A stretch of 64,000 nucleotides of DNA from positions 124,001-188,000 of the forward strand of contig KV918780.1 of the NCBI GenBank assembly GCA_002049455.2, given 5' to 3'. How positions within the stretch are numbered: position 1 is the first letter of the stretch; every line of letters starts with the position of its first letter. Below are positions 55,222 to 64,000 of this stretch, piece after piece. The translations under genes and the position numbers were made by a program. The stretch is from Porphyra umbilicalis. Taxonomy: Eukaryota > Rhodophyta > Bangiophyceae > Bangiales > Bangiaceae. A model generated the notes under the pieces. That model searched no databases. It saw only the letters and a program-made list of their open reading frames with translations, and was not told the DNA's origin.

Positions 55222-57410
55222 ATACACATTCCTATGGTGCTTTGCTGAGAAATGGAGCATGCACGTTTGCGAGTGCAAACTTTTGCCGATGTGGACCGAT
55301 GTCAGGATGTCCATCAGATCGTCTTTCACCTGGCTTCAGGGGACCGATAGCGTCCCAAGTGCAATTGCTCCTGGCATGACCGGCGAAAGCCACAGGCACC
55401 CACTGGCACATGGTAAGACAGGAGACTGAAGGCTACTCATGCAGCCAATGACTTCTCATAATTCAATTCCAGGCACGTGCGTGCAATACCCTGGCCTTCA
55501 GGGCGGTGGCGCGCTCGGCGACGCATTGACACCGGGCACGCCGGCCGGTTCTATGGCCGCGAGCGCGCACGGGGGCACCTACAGCCACGTTGCCGTGGTG
55601 GGGGGGGCGTTGGGCGAGGAAAGGGGTGCCGCCTCCGCCACCGCAGCGGCGGCGGCCCGCCGGCGTCGCGCGGCGCCCTCGGGCGAGGCCGTCACTCCGC
55701 CGCGCAGCGCACCTGCGCACGGCGGGCAGGGCGGCCGACACGGCGCACGGGCGGGCGGGTGGGACTGATCGCCGCGCGACGAGGCGCCTGTAACCGCGCC
55801 GCTAGATGGCGTCAGCAACCGCCGACGCGCCGCCGCAACAGAAGACGGCGCGCAGGCACGATCACCCGCGGGTCATCGTGGACGCGTCAAGCCCCGGAAG
55901 TCGCTGCGCGCGGTCACCGCGCGCAATTCGGGTCGGTTGAGGGGACACGGGGGCAGGCTCTGTCCGGGCCCAGTGACCCCTGTGGCAGGACAGTCCTTCT
56001 CAGCCACGTAACTCCATTCGTTTTTAGCGTCATCGCGACCCTTCCAACACTGACACGCCCTCAGATCCCTGAGGACACGAATGCAGGCTGCCACCTCTGA
56101 AACGAAGAGCAATTCCCTTGATCTAAGTATATGTGTGCATCACTACACTTTGAGAGCACCCTGTCCTCGAAATCCCAGCACAGTGGGGCTCAGACCACGT
56201 TCCTGGGAGAGCCCGAATTTCCTTGTATACAGTTGTATACAAGGTTTTACAGGCCTCCATTTCTTGCAAAAACGGCGGTTCTTCGTGCACGATTCTTGTA
56301 TGGGAGTTGCACAGAGTCAGTGTCTGTGCAAGAATTATGTACCAAACCTGGCAGCAGTCGTGCAAGAATCGTGCACGTTGCGGTGCAGAGTTTCTGCATC
56401 TCGCTGCACAACCGTCATTCCAGTTCTACATGCAGGAAGCTGGGCCGGAGTCTGGGCGCCGTGTGGCAAAGATCAGTGTTATTGGGACAACGTCCGCCCA
56501 CACCGAGAATGCCACAGCCTCTTTTCATTCCCCACCCGTCATGAGCTCAGTCGCAGCACAAGGCACTGAAGACATAGCACCAGAAGCTACATGACCGCTT
56601 CCCAATGGAGCTACTGGAGCAGGGGACCTCTGATGTGCTCCCGGTAGCCGGGGAGACAGCTTCGGATAGTTTCTTAGCTTTCGCAACCCCATGTAGACGC
56701 CCTCACGGCCTCCGGGACAAAAGTCGAATTCACCCTTCTTTCGGAAGTCTGGTTGTTCTTGGGGAGCGGGGGGGGTGAGGTGCTGAGGGGTACAGGAGTC
56801 ATATGCAACTGAAGGTCAGTCTTTGGAGTGCGTTGAGCATGTTGCCGGTGGAGCCGCTCGAGAGGGAAAACAAGTGTCGCTCACTTGTGCAAGAATCATG
56901 CACAAGGTGCAAGATGTCTGCACAAAGATGGATCCGTTTCCAGAATTTCCGTACTTGCCTATGCAAGCACGCTTGCACGAACTCAGGATGCGAGGTACAA
57001 GAATTTTGCATGCAAGAAACATGTTTGTGGACGCCCCGTGCGAATGAAGAGGAGGCCAGGTCTCGTCTTTTACGCACTCATAGACCCCTCCACTGCGGTA
57101 CGAAAGGTGGAGAAAAGGGGTCTGGGCGACGTCTTTATAGCCCAGGAGCATCGCTCTACAAAGGTCTTGTACAGTGCACACGCTCTGGAAGGGTCAGAAT
57201 CGACGATTGCAGGATTCCTGCACGACTCTGTGCAGGCCATTTACAAGGGAATGCAGATCTTCCAGGCACGTGGTTTAAGCCGCACTGTGGCAGGTGATAT
57301 AATGGGTCTCCCTGCAGCACGGGTCAATGCTCGCAGTGGTCGGGTGTGCATGTTTGTTTGCGCAAACGTGCATGCTCCATTTCTCGGCAAAGCACCATAT
57401 GATGCGGGTC
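55222..57410. repeat. Nested inverted repeats, possible composite element
   Basis: An outer pair, 55222-55280 and 57350-57410, shares ATGGTGCTTTGC and GAAATGGAGCATGCACGTTT in opposite orientation. An inner pair, about 56170-56232 and 57245-57305, is a weaker inverted match (CACAGTG, ACCACGT, CCTTGTA blocks). The AT-balanced interior (56200-57000) is full of TGCAAGAAT and GTGCACGATT words in both orientations. A GC-rich island at 55490-55960 looks like foreign insertion in the left arm. No gene is credible. It could be a MITE cluster or a Foldback-type element. Confidence 0.55.
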
Positions 57411-58929
57411 CCAAAAATAAGACATGGCGGTTTTTTCTTTTCTTCTCGGCCCACTGGCCTTCTGCAACGGTCCGATAATTTAATGTGACACACTCGGTCC
57501 CACTGTGCTTCCAGAACAGCCCCTGACAGTGTTAGCAGAGGCGGCACATCCTGACGTGTCATGGGGGAAAGAGTCATTCATTGCAACTTCGACAGGTGAC
57601 GATCACGCGGCCCAGTCAAATGCACAGATACTAGAGCAGGCAAGTGCTGACAATTGGTGCACGAAGAAAAGGGCACCACCTTATGGCACTTCCGCGAAAC
57701 ATGGACCCCCTCCTTTTGCCGGCGACACATGCCGGGAAACGTGCTGTCAGCAAACGTGTGGCATCAGCAGCCAATGGCATGAGCGCGTTCGTGGACCGGT
57801 AGTATTTTCCAAGCATCTCGGGTGCACAGACCATTCACGGTTTCCTCTACTGAGACCTCTATCGAGATAAGCAGCCGACCGCAGAAAAATGCAAAGCCAG
57901 CGAGCTGGAGTTTTCCATCAGCGAGCTGTTTTGCATCACGGCCACCCTCAAGTCTGGTATCCCCCCCCTCGCCGATCGTCGGCATGTTGCCCTTGTTCCC
58001 CCTTCCTCCAATCGTATCAACGCGGTCGGCAGACTTGCCTGGCGGGACACCAGGGGCGGCGTCGCGTCGTCATCGGGCGGTGTTCGTTGCGGCGTAGCCC
58101 AGCCCCAACGCCTCGGACCTGTCGCCGGCAGCGGTGCAAGGTTGCGGACACGTCCTTGGCAGTTGACAGGCTCGGGTCATCGTCCGGCGGTGGTGGTGGC
58201 GCCGCGGCCGAGGCGCTTTGGGCGGGTACGTTGTCGGCGGGGAGCGGGCCTGCCGGTTGTCGTGAGGCGGCATTGGCGGTGCAGCCACGCCTTCATGGGC
58301 GGGCACGTCGTCGGGCGAATGCTGTTAGGCCTGTCGTCGTCGCAGTTAGTGGGAGGCGGGCCGGCCCCTTTATGGGCGGCAACGAGGCAGCGCATCGGCA
58401 GTGCTCCTGGCGGGCACGACGTTGTCGCGGGCGGCTCTCTCTGTCGTCGTCGGGTGGCGGTCGTCAGCTGGTGCCGCTGCAGACTAAGCAGCAGGACGTG
58501 CGGTCACGTGGTTCGTCGGGGGCGGACGCGGAAGTGGTTGCGCGGCATCTGTTAAGGCGCGGACGCCCCGCCGCGTGAGCTCGAGTCGTCGGGGGGGGCC
58601 GGGCGCCTCGATTGTCGTGCGGCGTTTGTCGCCGCGCGGTCGCCGCGCCGCGTGCGGTCACGTGAATCGGCGGGGGCGGACGCGGCGGTCGTCGCGTGGC
58701 GTCCTTTTCCGCGCGCACGCGACGCCGCGTGCGGGAGGGTGTGCGCATCCGCGGTCGCGCGGTGTCTGTTGCGTCGGGGACGAGGCGCTGGGTGCGGTCA
58801 GGTCTTTCTGGGGGCTGCGTTCACGGCACTGGTTGCGCGGCGTCTGTCGCATTGCGGATTCTTGGCGGCAGGCGTTCGAGTGGACGGGCGACGTCTTTCG
58901 TGTGGCGGTGTCGGTGCGGCAGGCGGTCA
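57411..58929. other. Intergenic; GC-rich from 58000
   Basis: The first 500 bases are of mixed composition with nothing recognised. From about 58080 the sequence is GC-rich with frames open on both strands and words GTCGTCGGGCGGTGG and CGGCGGGGGCGGACGCGG repeating at irregular spacing (near 58510, 58670), as if leading into the satellite that follows. Confidence 0.4.
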
Positions 58930-60835
58930 AGTGGTTGGGAGAGACCTGACGCGGCGGTGGCGTCGTCGTGGACGCGCGAGTCGTGCGGTCGGCGGTCGCC
59001 CGCGGGTGCGGAACGCACGCGGCGCTACTGCTCGTGTCGTTCTCGTCGGGGGGCAAGTGGCGTGGTCGTCGCTCGGCCACATGTGCGGCGCGCACGCGGC
59101 GGTGCTGCTCGTGTCGTTGTCGTCGGGGGGCAAGTGGCGTGGTCTTAGGTCGCCCGCGGGTGCGGCGTGCACGCGGCGGTGCTGCTCGTGTCGTTGTCGT
59201 TTGGGCGCGAGTCGTGCGGTCTTCAGTCGGCCCCTGGTGCGGCGCGCACACGGCGCAAGCACTTGTGTCGTTTACTTTCGGGGGCAAGTGGCGTGGTCGT
59301 CGGTCGGCCGCGGGTGCGGCGTGCACGCGGCGGTGCTGCTCGTGTCGTTGTCGTTTGGGCGCGAGTCGTGTGGTCTTCGGTCGGCCGCTGGTGCGGCGCG
59401 CACACGGCGCAACTGCTTGTGTCGTTGACTTCGGGGGGCAGGTGGCGTGGTCGTTGCTCGGCCGCGGGTGCGGCGCGCAGGCGGCGCTGCTGCACGTGCC
59501 GTTGTCTCTTAGGCGCAAGTGGGGGGGTTGGTGCGGCAGGCGGTCAAGTGGTTTGGAGAGACCGGACGCGGCAGTGGCGTCGTCGTGGACGCGCGAGTCG
59601 TGCGGTCGTCGGTCCGCCGCGGGTGCGGCGCGCACACGGCGCAACTACTTGAGTCTTTGTCGTCGGAGGGCAAGTCGCGTTGTCTTCTGTCGGCGGCGGG
59701 TGCGGCGCGCAGGCGGCGGTGTTGCTCGTGTTGTTGTCGCTTGGGCGCAAGTGGGGGGGTCGGTGAGGCAGGCGGTCAAGTGGTTGGGAAAGACCGGACG
59801 CGGCTGTGGCGTCGTCGTGGACGCGCGAGTCGTGCGGTTGTCGGTCCGCCGCGGGTGCGGCGCGCACGCGGCACTACTGCTCGTGCCGTTGTCGTCAGGG
59901 GGAAAGGGGCGTGGTCTTCGGTCGGCCGCGGGTGCGGCGCGCAGGCGGCAGTGCTGCTCTTGTCGTGGTCGTTTGGGCGCGTGTCGTGTGGTCTTCGGTC
60001 GGCCGCGGGTGCGGCGCGCACACGGCGCTACTGCTTGTGTCGTTCAATTGGGGGGCAAGTGGCGTGGTCGTCGCTCGGCCGCATGTGCAGCGCGCACGTG
60101 GCGGTGCTGCTCGTGTCGTTGTCGTCGGGGGGCAAGTGGCGTGGTCTTCGGTCGGCCGCGGGTGCGGCGCGCAGGCTGCGGTGTTTCTCGTGTCGTGGTC
60201 GTTTGGGCGCGTGTCGTGTGGTCTTCGGTCGGCCGCGGGTGCGGCGCGCACACGGCGCTACTGCTTGTGTCGTTTACTTTGGGGGGCAAGTGGCGTGATA
60301 GTCGGTCGGCCGCGGGTGCGGCGCGCACGCGGCGCTGCTGCTCGTGTCGTTGTCGTCGGGGGGCAAGTGGCGTGGTCCTCGGTCCGCGGCGGTTGCGGCG
60401 CGTAGGCGGCGTTGCTGCACGCTTCGTTGTCGTCGGGGGGCTAGTGGCGTGGTCCTCGGTCCGCGGCGGGTGCGGCGCGCAGGCGGCGCGGCTGCACGTG
60501 TCGTTGTCGTCGGGGGGCAAGTGGCGTGGTCTTCGGTCCGCGGCGGGGTGCGGCGCGCAGGCGGCACTGCTGCACGTGTCGTTGTCGTCGGGGGGCAAGT
60601 GGCGTGGTCCTCGGTCCGCGGCGGGTGCGGCGCGCAGGAGGCGCTGCTGCTCGTGTCGTTGTCGTCGGGGGGCAAGTCGTGTGGTCGACGGTCGGCCATG
60701 GGTGCGGCGTGCACGCGGCGGTGCTGCTCGTGTCGTTGTCGCTTGGGCGCAAGTGGCGTGGTCGTCGGTCGGCCGGGGGTGCGGCTCGCACGCGGCGGTG
60801 CTGCTAGTGTCGTTGTCGGTTGGGCGCAAGTTGTG
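58930..60835 (+). repeat. ~77-bp GC-rich satellite array
   Basis: About two dozen units of 76-78 bp built on GGGGGGCAAGTGGCGTGGTC, TCGGTCGGCCGCGGGTGCGG and CGCGCACGCGGCG, then GTGCTGCTCGTGTCGTTGTC. A sub-type replaces the start with TTGGGCGCGAGTCGTG. Three longer insert units (near 58920, 59530 and 59770) carry GCGGTCAAGTGG plus GTCGTCGTGGACGCGCGAG. Unit length is not a multiple of three, yet frames remain open because stops are rare. This explains the long Arg/Val/Gly ORF on the plus strand. Confidence 0.88.
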
Positions 60836-60882
60836 CGGTTGGCGGTCGGGTGGAGGAGAGTCCGCTGTGGACCCGAGCGAGC

Positions 60883-61917
60883 ATGTACAGTATTGAAGTG
60901 AGGTTTGTCGCTCTCGCCATGCTCCGCAATGGCGTATTCCGACAAGTCATCTACGAGAACGTCGGCGTCAAGCGGTCCACCCTCAAACGGTGGGCGGCGT
61001 ACTATCGCGCCCAGGGATCCCCCTGGCGCGACCTTGTTCACCGAAACCTCCACACGACGAGCTTTTGGTTCGGTGATCGCCTAATGTTATCACTCATCAC
61101 TCTTGTTCGGGAGAACCCCCGGGCGCTCCTGTGCGAGCACGCGGCGATGCTCGCCGCGATGCGCGACCACCCCAGCGGGGAATTTGTGGGTCTGCGGTGC
61201 TCACGCAGCACAGTCGACCTCCACATGCGACGGCTGGGTTTCACGCGAAAGGTCGTCCTGCGGCTTTTCCGCGAGTCGCTGGACGCCGTTCGAAGGGCCC
61301 ACGCCGTTGCTCGTGCGAGAATCCCTCGGAGGTGCATCGTATCAGTCGACGAGACGCACACGGATGGCGGTGACGTTTTCCGCCGGTACGGACGGGCACT
61401 GGCCCAAGAGCGATCCCGAGAGCGTGGCCGTGATCCACAGTCTGTGCCCAGGACCAGCACGACGATGGCGGTTTCGTCTGACGGGAGCATCCTCGGCTTC
61501 CAGTCCGTGGTTGTGCGCGATGGGGGGCTGAAGGCGGCGGACTGGCGTCTTTTTCTGCACCTCCTGATGCCGAAGCTCGGTGTGTACGTGCCTGGGCGGC
61601 CGTGGCATCTACAGCCGTCCAATTGCGTGGTCATGTTTGACAACGCGCCCATACACAATATCACGGGCGACACCTTCCTGGGCAACAACGGCGTACCGTT
61701 TTTGCGTCTTCCTGCCTACAGCCCGGACCTGCAGCCGATCGAAGGTGTTTTCAACGACCTGAAGGTGATTATCCGAAACCTGGTTTATGTGCGACCGGAT
61801 TTGCTCGACAATCCGCACTTGTTACAGGCCCGGGCGGCAAGCTTCATCACGCGCCGCCAAGTAATTGGCCAATTTGATCGTGTCGACAAGGTCCTAGCAT
61901 CGATCCTTGTAGAATAA
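60883..61917 (+). CDS. IS630/Tc1-like DDE transposase, apparently intact
   Basis: 344 residues from the ATG giving MYSIEVRFVALAMLRNG (upstream codons belong to the satellite). The N-terminal helix-turn-helix region is GVFRQVIYENVGVKRSTLKR, with a second winged-helix-like stretch near CSRSTVDLHMRRLGFTRK. The catalytic core is IVSVDETHTDGGD (first Asp), CVVMFDNAPIHN (second Asp) and LPAYSPDLQPIEGVFNDLK (Glu, 33 residues after the second Asp). This matches the IS630-Tc1-mariner superfamily, which inserts at TA. The frame is uninterrupted and ends with a stop at 61915-61917. Terminal inverted repeats were not found. It could mobilise the TA-flanked MITEs in this window, but no shared ends have been shown. 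Confidence 0.85.
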   Translation: MYSIEVRFVALAMLRNGVFRQVIYENVGVKRSTLKRWAAYYRAQGSPWRDLVHRNLHTTSFWFGDRLMLSLITLVRENPRALLCEHAAMLAAMRDHPSGEFVGLRCSRSTVDLHMRRLGFTRKVVLRLFRESLDAVRRAHAVARARIPRRCIVSVDETHTDGGDVFRRYGRALAQERSRERGRDPQSVPRTSTTMAVSSDGSILGFQSVVVRDGGLKAADWRLFLHLLMPKLGVYVPGRPWHLQPSNCVVMFDNAPIHNITGDTFLGNNGVPFLRLPAYSPDLQPIEGVFNDLKVIIRNLVYVRPDLLDNPHLLQARAASFITRRQVIGQFDRVDKVLASILVE

Positions 61918-63564
61918 ATTCCAGTCGCTCGTGATCGGACGGACAGATTGTTGGCTTCCATCAATCCTTCATATTCACCAGCAGCGACTGACAGCGAGTG
62001 TGTCGTTTTCATGCGTCGCACCGATCCTCCTCCAGCGATGTCTTCGCCCGCGCGCCTGAAAAGCATCTGTGATCTGACAGGGAGTGGTTGGAGCACGTGG
62101 CCTGAGATGGTCGACAGCTGCCTCAACAGTCAATCGACGTGATCGATCGTCTTCTGTTGATTGAATGGTATCTGATGATCTACGATCTCTGGACTGCTGT
62201 GCGTCATGGTCGTCCCGCCACCCACCGCTGGGGGTACGTACGTAGTCGTTCAGCATCTCCAGCCACACCATCGATGCACGAACTCTTGGCTCCCATGTCT
62301 TTAACAACGCCTCAAACTCAGGCCGAGACGTGCACGCGACAGGTGTTTTCAGCAACAGTGTCTCAGAACGGCACGTCTGTGGCTGCAGCGACCGCTGTGA
62401 CAGAAGGTTCCGCGCGGTGCGTCAATCCGCTGGATGTCATCCCCAGCGGTGACCGTGGAGTCTCTTGTGTGCTTCCTCTCACATTCGACACAAGCAGTTG
62501 GCATTGTCCCACGTCGCTGTCTACGTCGTCTCTCCGCTGTCCATTCGACATCAAACAAGCACCAAACAAGCATCATGGAAGGGAGGTTCTCGTGGACTGG
62601 TCCCCCGGTGTGGCAGGTTCTGATGGCAGCCCCAGGGGCGCAGCCCAGTCCGTGACGGCCGCACTTGCCGATTTCTTGCAAGTCGAACAAGTTCAATTGA
62701 GTCGAGTGGTCCACCAGATTCCGCATTTACACACTCTCCCGCTTTTCCAACGAGATGGGAACGGTGTCCGGTGGTCATCAATGGACTCGGGATCGTTTTG
62801 ATCGGCACAGATCGACTCTCTCAAGCGTTTGTCTTCTCGAAACGGAAAAAAATTGAAGAAGTGGCTGTCGTCGCGCGACTATTGTCCCGTGTCCCCGCCC
62901 AGAATCGTGCCACAAGCCGCCTTGAGGAGGGGGTGGCGCCGTGGAGTGTCGTGGAGATGGGTGGCGGTTGCGCAACAGCGTTTTCTGCATCACTGTGGGG
63001 GGGGGTGTCCCCAGACAGGCGGACAGTCGGGCGGGTGTTGAGGTTGCTGTCGTCGTTGTTGTCGTCGTCATCGTCGTCGGCGGCCGCATCGTCGCCGTCG
63101 ACGTCGCCGTCGCTGTCGTCGTCGCCGTCGTTGTCGCCGTTGTCAACGTGGGTCCCGTCTCTTGCGCTACTCAACCGGTGGGCGTCGCGTTCTTTCTTCC
63201 GGTGCTGGTCTCTTCAGGCACTACACCCCTCGCTGTGTGCGATATTGACACACTGAGGACGGGTTCGGGTCCAATCGGGCAGCTGACTGCAGCACTACGG
63301 CTGGTATGTGTTCGTGCTCTCGCTTTCATTTGTCAATGCGACGGTCGGTGTCAGTTGTGCCGTGCCACAGACAGCTTTTGCTTCTTCGTGGTGAGGTGAC
63401 CCCTGTATTCCTCTCGGGTGGCACAACGATTGGCTCGCCTCACCTCGGGGGGTCCGCCGCGCTCAAACTGTGTCTAACGCGTCCATATCTTTGCCTTTTT
63501 CTGTACTGGAGATGCTTGCTCGTCGAGTCTCTTCCGACCTCGATCAGTCGTCAGGGCTGCCAGG
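61918..63564. other. No secure gene; GTC-rich microsatellite at 63045-63150
   Basis: The sequence just after the transposase (61918-62800) has ordinary composition and may contain its element's right end, but no repeat matching the left side was seen. 63045-63150 is a degenerate (GTC/GTT)n tract. Frames through it give Ser- or Val-rich translations and are not believed. Confidence 0.45.
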
Positions 63565-63897
63565 ATGCCGTGTGGCTTCTGTGGACATGTCGCTCGGGAA
63601 GGAGGTGGTGGACATTTGGCGAGAACCTGCCCCGCACGTGATTTTGTGTGCCGTCATTTGCTTTCGCCGAGTGATCCTTTGTTTTTGGCGAGGCCTAATT
63701 ACGAGTGCCATAATTGTGCGAGGGTGTGCGTCGTTTGCCACGGGCGTGGCCATGGGGCTCGCTCACAAGTTCCCCGAGCTGAACGATATGAGCTTCGTGG
63801 TGGGCGGCTGATGGCGCATCCGCACCAGCGGCCTCTTGAGGCCGCAGATTTTGCGTGCCCCGGCCATGTGTTCGAGCCGCCGTTTGTTGGCCCATAA
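63565..63897 (+). CDS. Small Cys/His-rich ORF, zinc-knuckle-like
   Basis: 110 residues from ATG (MPCGFCGHVAREGGGGHL). Residues 3-22 read C-x2-C-x10-H-x4-C followed by P, like the CxxCGxxGHxxRTCP knuckle of nucleic-acid-binding and transposon proteins but with a longer loop. A second cluster (CHNCARVCVVCHGRGHGAR) has a CVVCHGRGH core without the last cysteine. The tail is unfamiliar. It may be the last exon of a longer gene or transposon ORF that extends to the left; upstream frames are not convincing. Function unknown beyond possible zinc binding. Confidence 0.35.
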   Translation: MPCGFCGHVAREGGGGHLARTCPARDFVCRHLLSPSDPLFLARPNYECHNCARVCVVCHGRGHGARSQVPRAERYELRGGRLMAHPHQRPLEAADFACPGHVFEPPFVGP

Positions 63898-64000
63898 ACT
63901 GCTATTTTTTATGCCCTTGGTCGCTCGCGTGTTCATTTCTGTTGTATGGGCCCGGGAGGATATATGGATGGGATTAGTTGGGCCTTTCGACTCTTGCCAG

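Noticed and set aside
58968-60896. 642-residue plus-strand ORF
   Set aside because: It lies within the ~77-bp satellite; the translation is a repeat of Arg/Val/Gly blocks and all frames are open because stops are rare in the unit.
1-63999. CRISPR array, prokaryotic operons or rRNA genes
   Set aside because: Repeats are tandem or inverted without spacer structure, no rRNA core sequences were seen, and the genes are eukaryotic mobile elements.

Overview
This window is eukaryotic, mostly GC-rich nuclear DNA made largely of mobile elements and simple-sequence arrays, with few host-like genes. Evidence for a eukaryote: Ty3/Gypsy chromoviruses with LTRs, a DIRS-type tyrosine-recombinase retrotransposon, hAT, Tc1/mariner-type and Tnp2-type (CACTA/Plavaka-like) DNA transposons, and at least one good GT-AG intron (48956-49079). 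The GC bias, short intron and element mix would suit a bangiophyte red alga such as Porphyra/Pyropia. That is an inference; other GC-rich algae or protists are possible.

Layout. 1-4 kb: a dispersed repeat and a strongly strand-asymmetric G-rich array. 4.4-7.4 kb: a decayed Tnp2-type transposase. 7.9-9.3 kb: an uncertain spliced gene. 9.5-14.5 kb: a 441-bp MITE, two more copies of the dispersed TATA-bearing repeat, and GC-rich minisatellites. 14.5-29.5 kb: an old, broken chromovirus on the minus strand, split within its gag by a younger, nearly whole chromovirus (19919-28690) with two 497-bp LTRs. Both seem to carry an extra antisense ORF between integrase and the 3' LTR. 31.0-31.8 kb: a solo LTR plus a truncated LTR of the younger family. 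32.7-35.5 kb: a fold-back inverted repeat whose left arm holds a 1137-bp hAT derivative with a perfect 8-bp target duplication. 36.8-47.9 kb: the most striking locus, a Tnp2-type transposase gene convergent with a gene of about 7 kb. That gene encodes a giant protein with a complete-looking JmjC dioxygenase domain, a zinc-binding tail, a long internal tandem-repeat domain and a possible C48-like fold, and has about four 164-bp palindrome-bearing repeats upstream. 48.9-49.9 kb: a two-exon gene of unknown function. 51.4-54.75 kb: a broken DIRS-like element cut by a second MITE of the 9.5-kb family. 55.2-57.4 kb: nested inverted repeats. 58.9-60.8 kb: a roughly 77-bp satellite next to an intact-looking IS630/Tc1-like transposase gene. 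63.6 kb: a small Cys/His-rich ORF.

How the parts may work together. The transposase/JmjC pair is the best candidate for an undescribed system: a DNA transposon that may carry its own chromatin-modifying 2-oxoglutarate dioxygenase. The transposase frame has one in-frame TAG and I found no terminal inverted repeats, so the boundary and activity of this element are unproven. The rest of the window shows repeated nested insertion: element into element, MITE into DIRS, hAT into fold-back.
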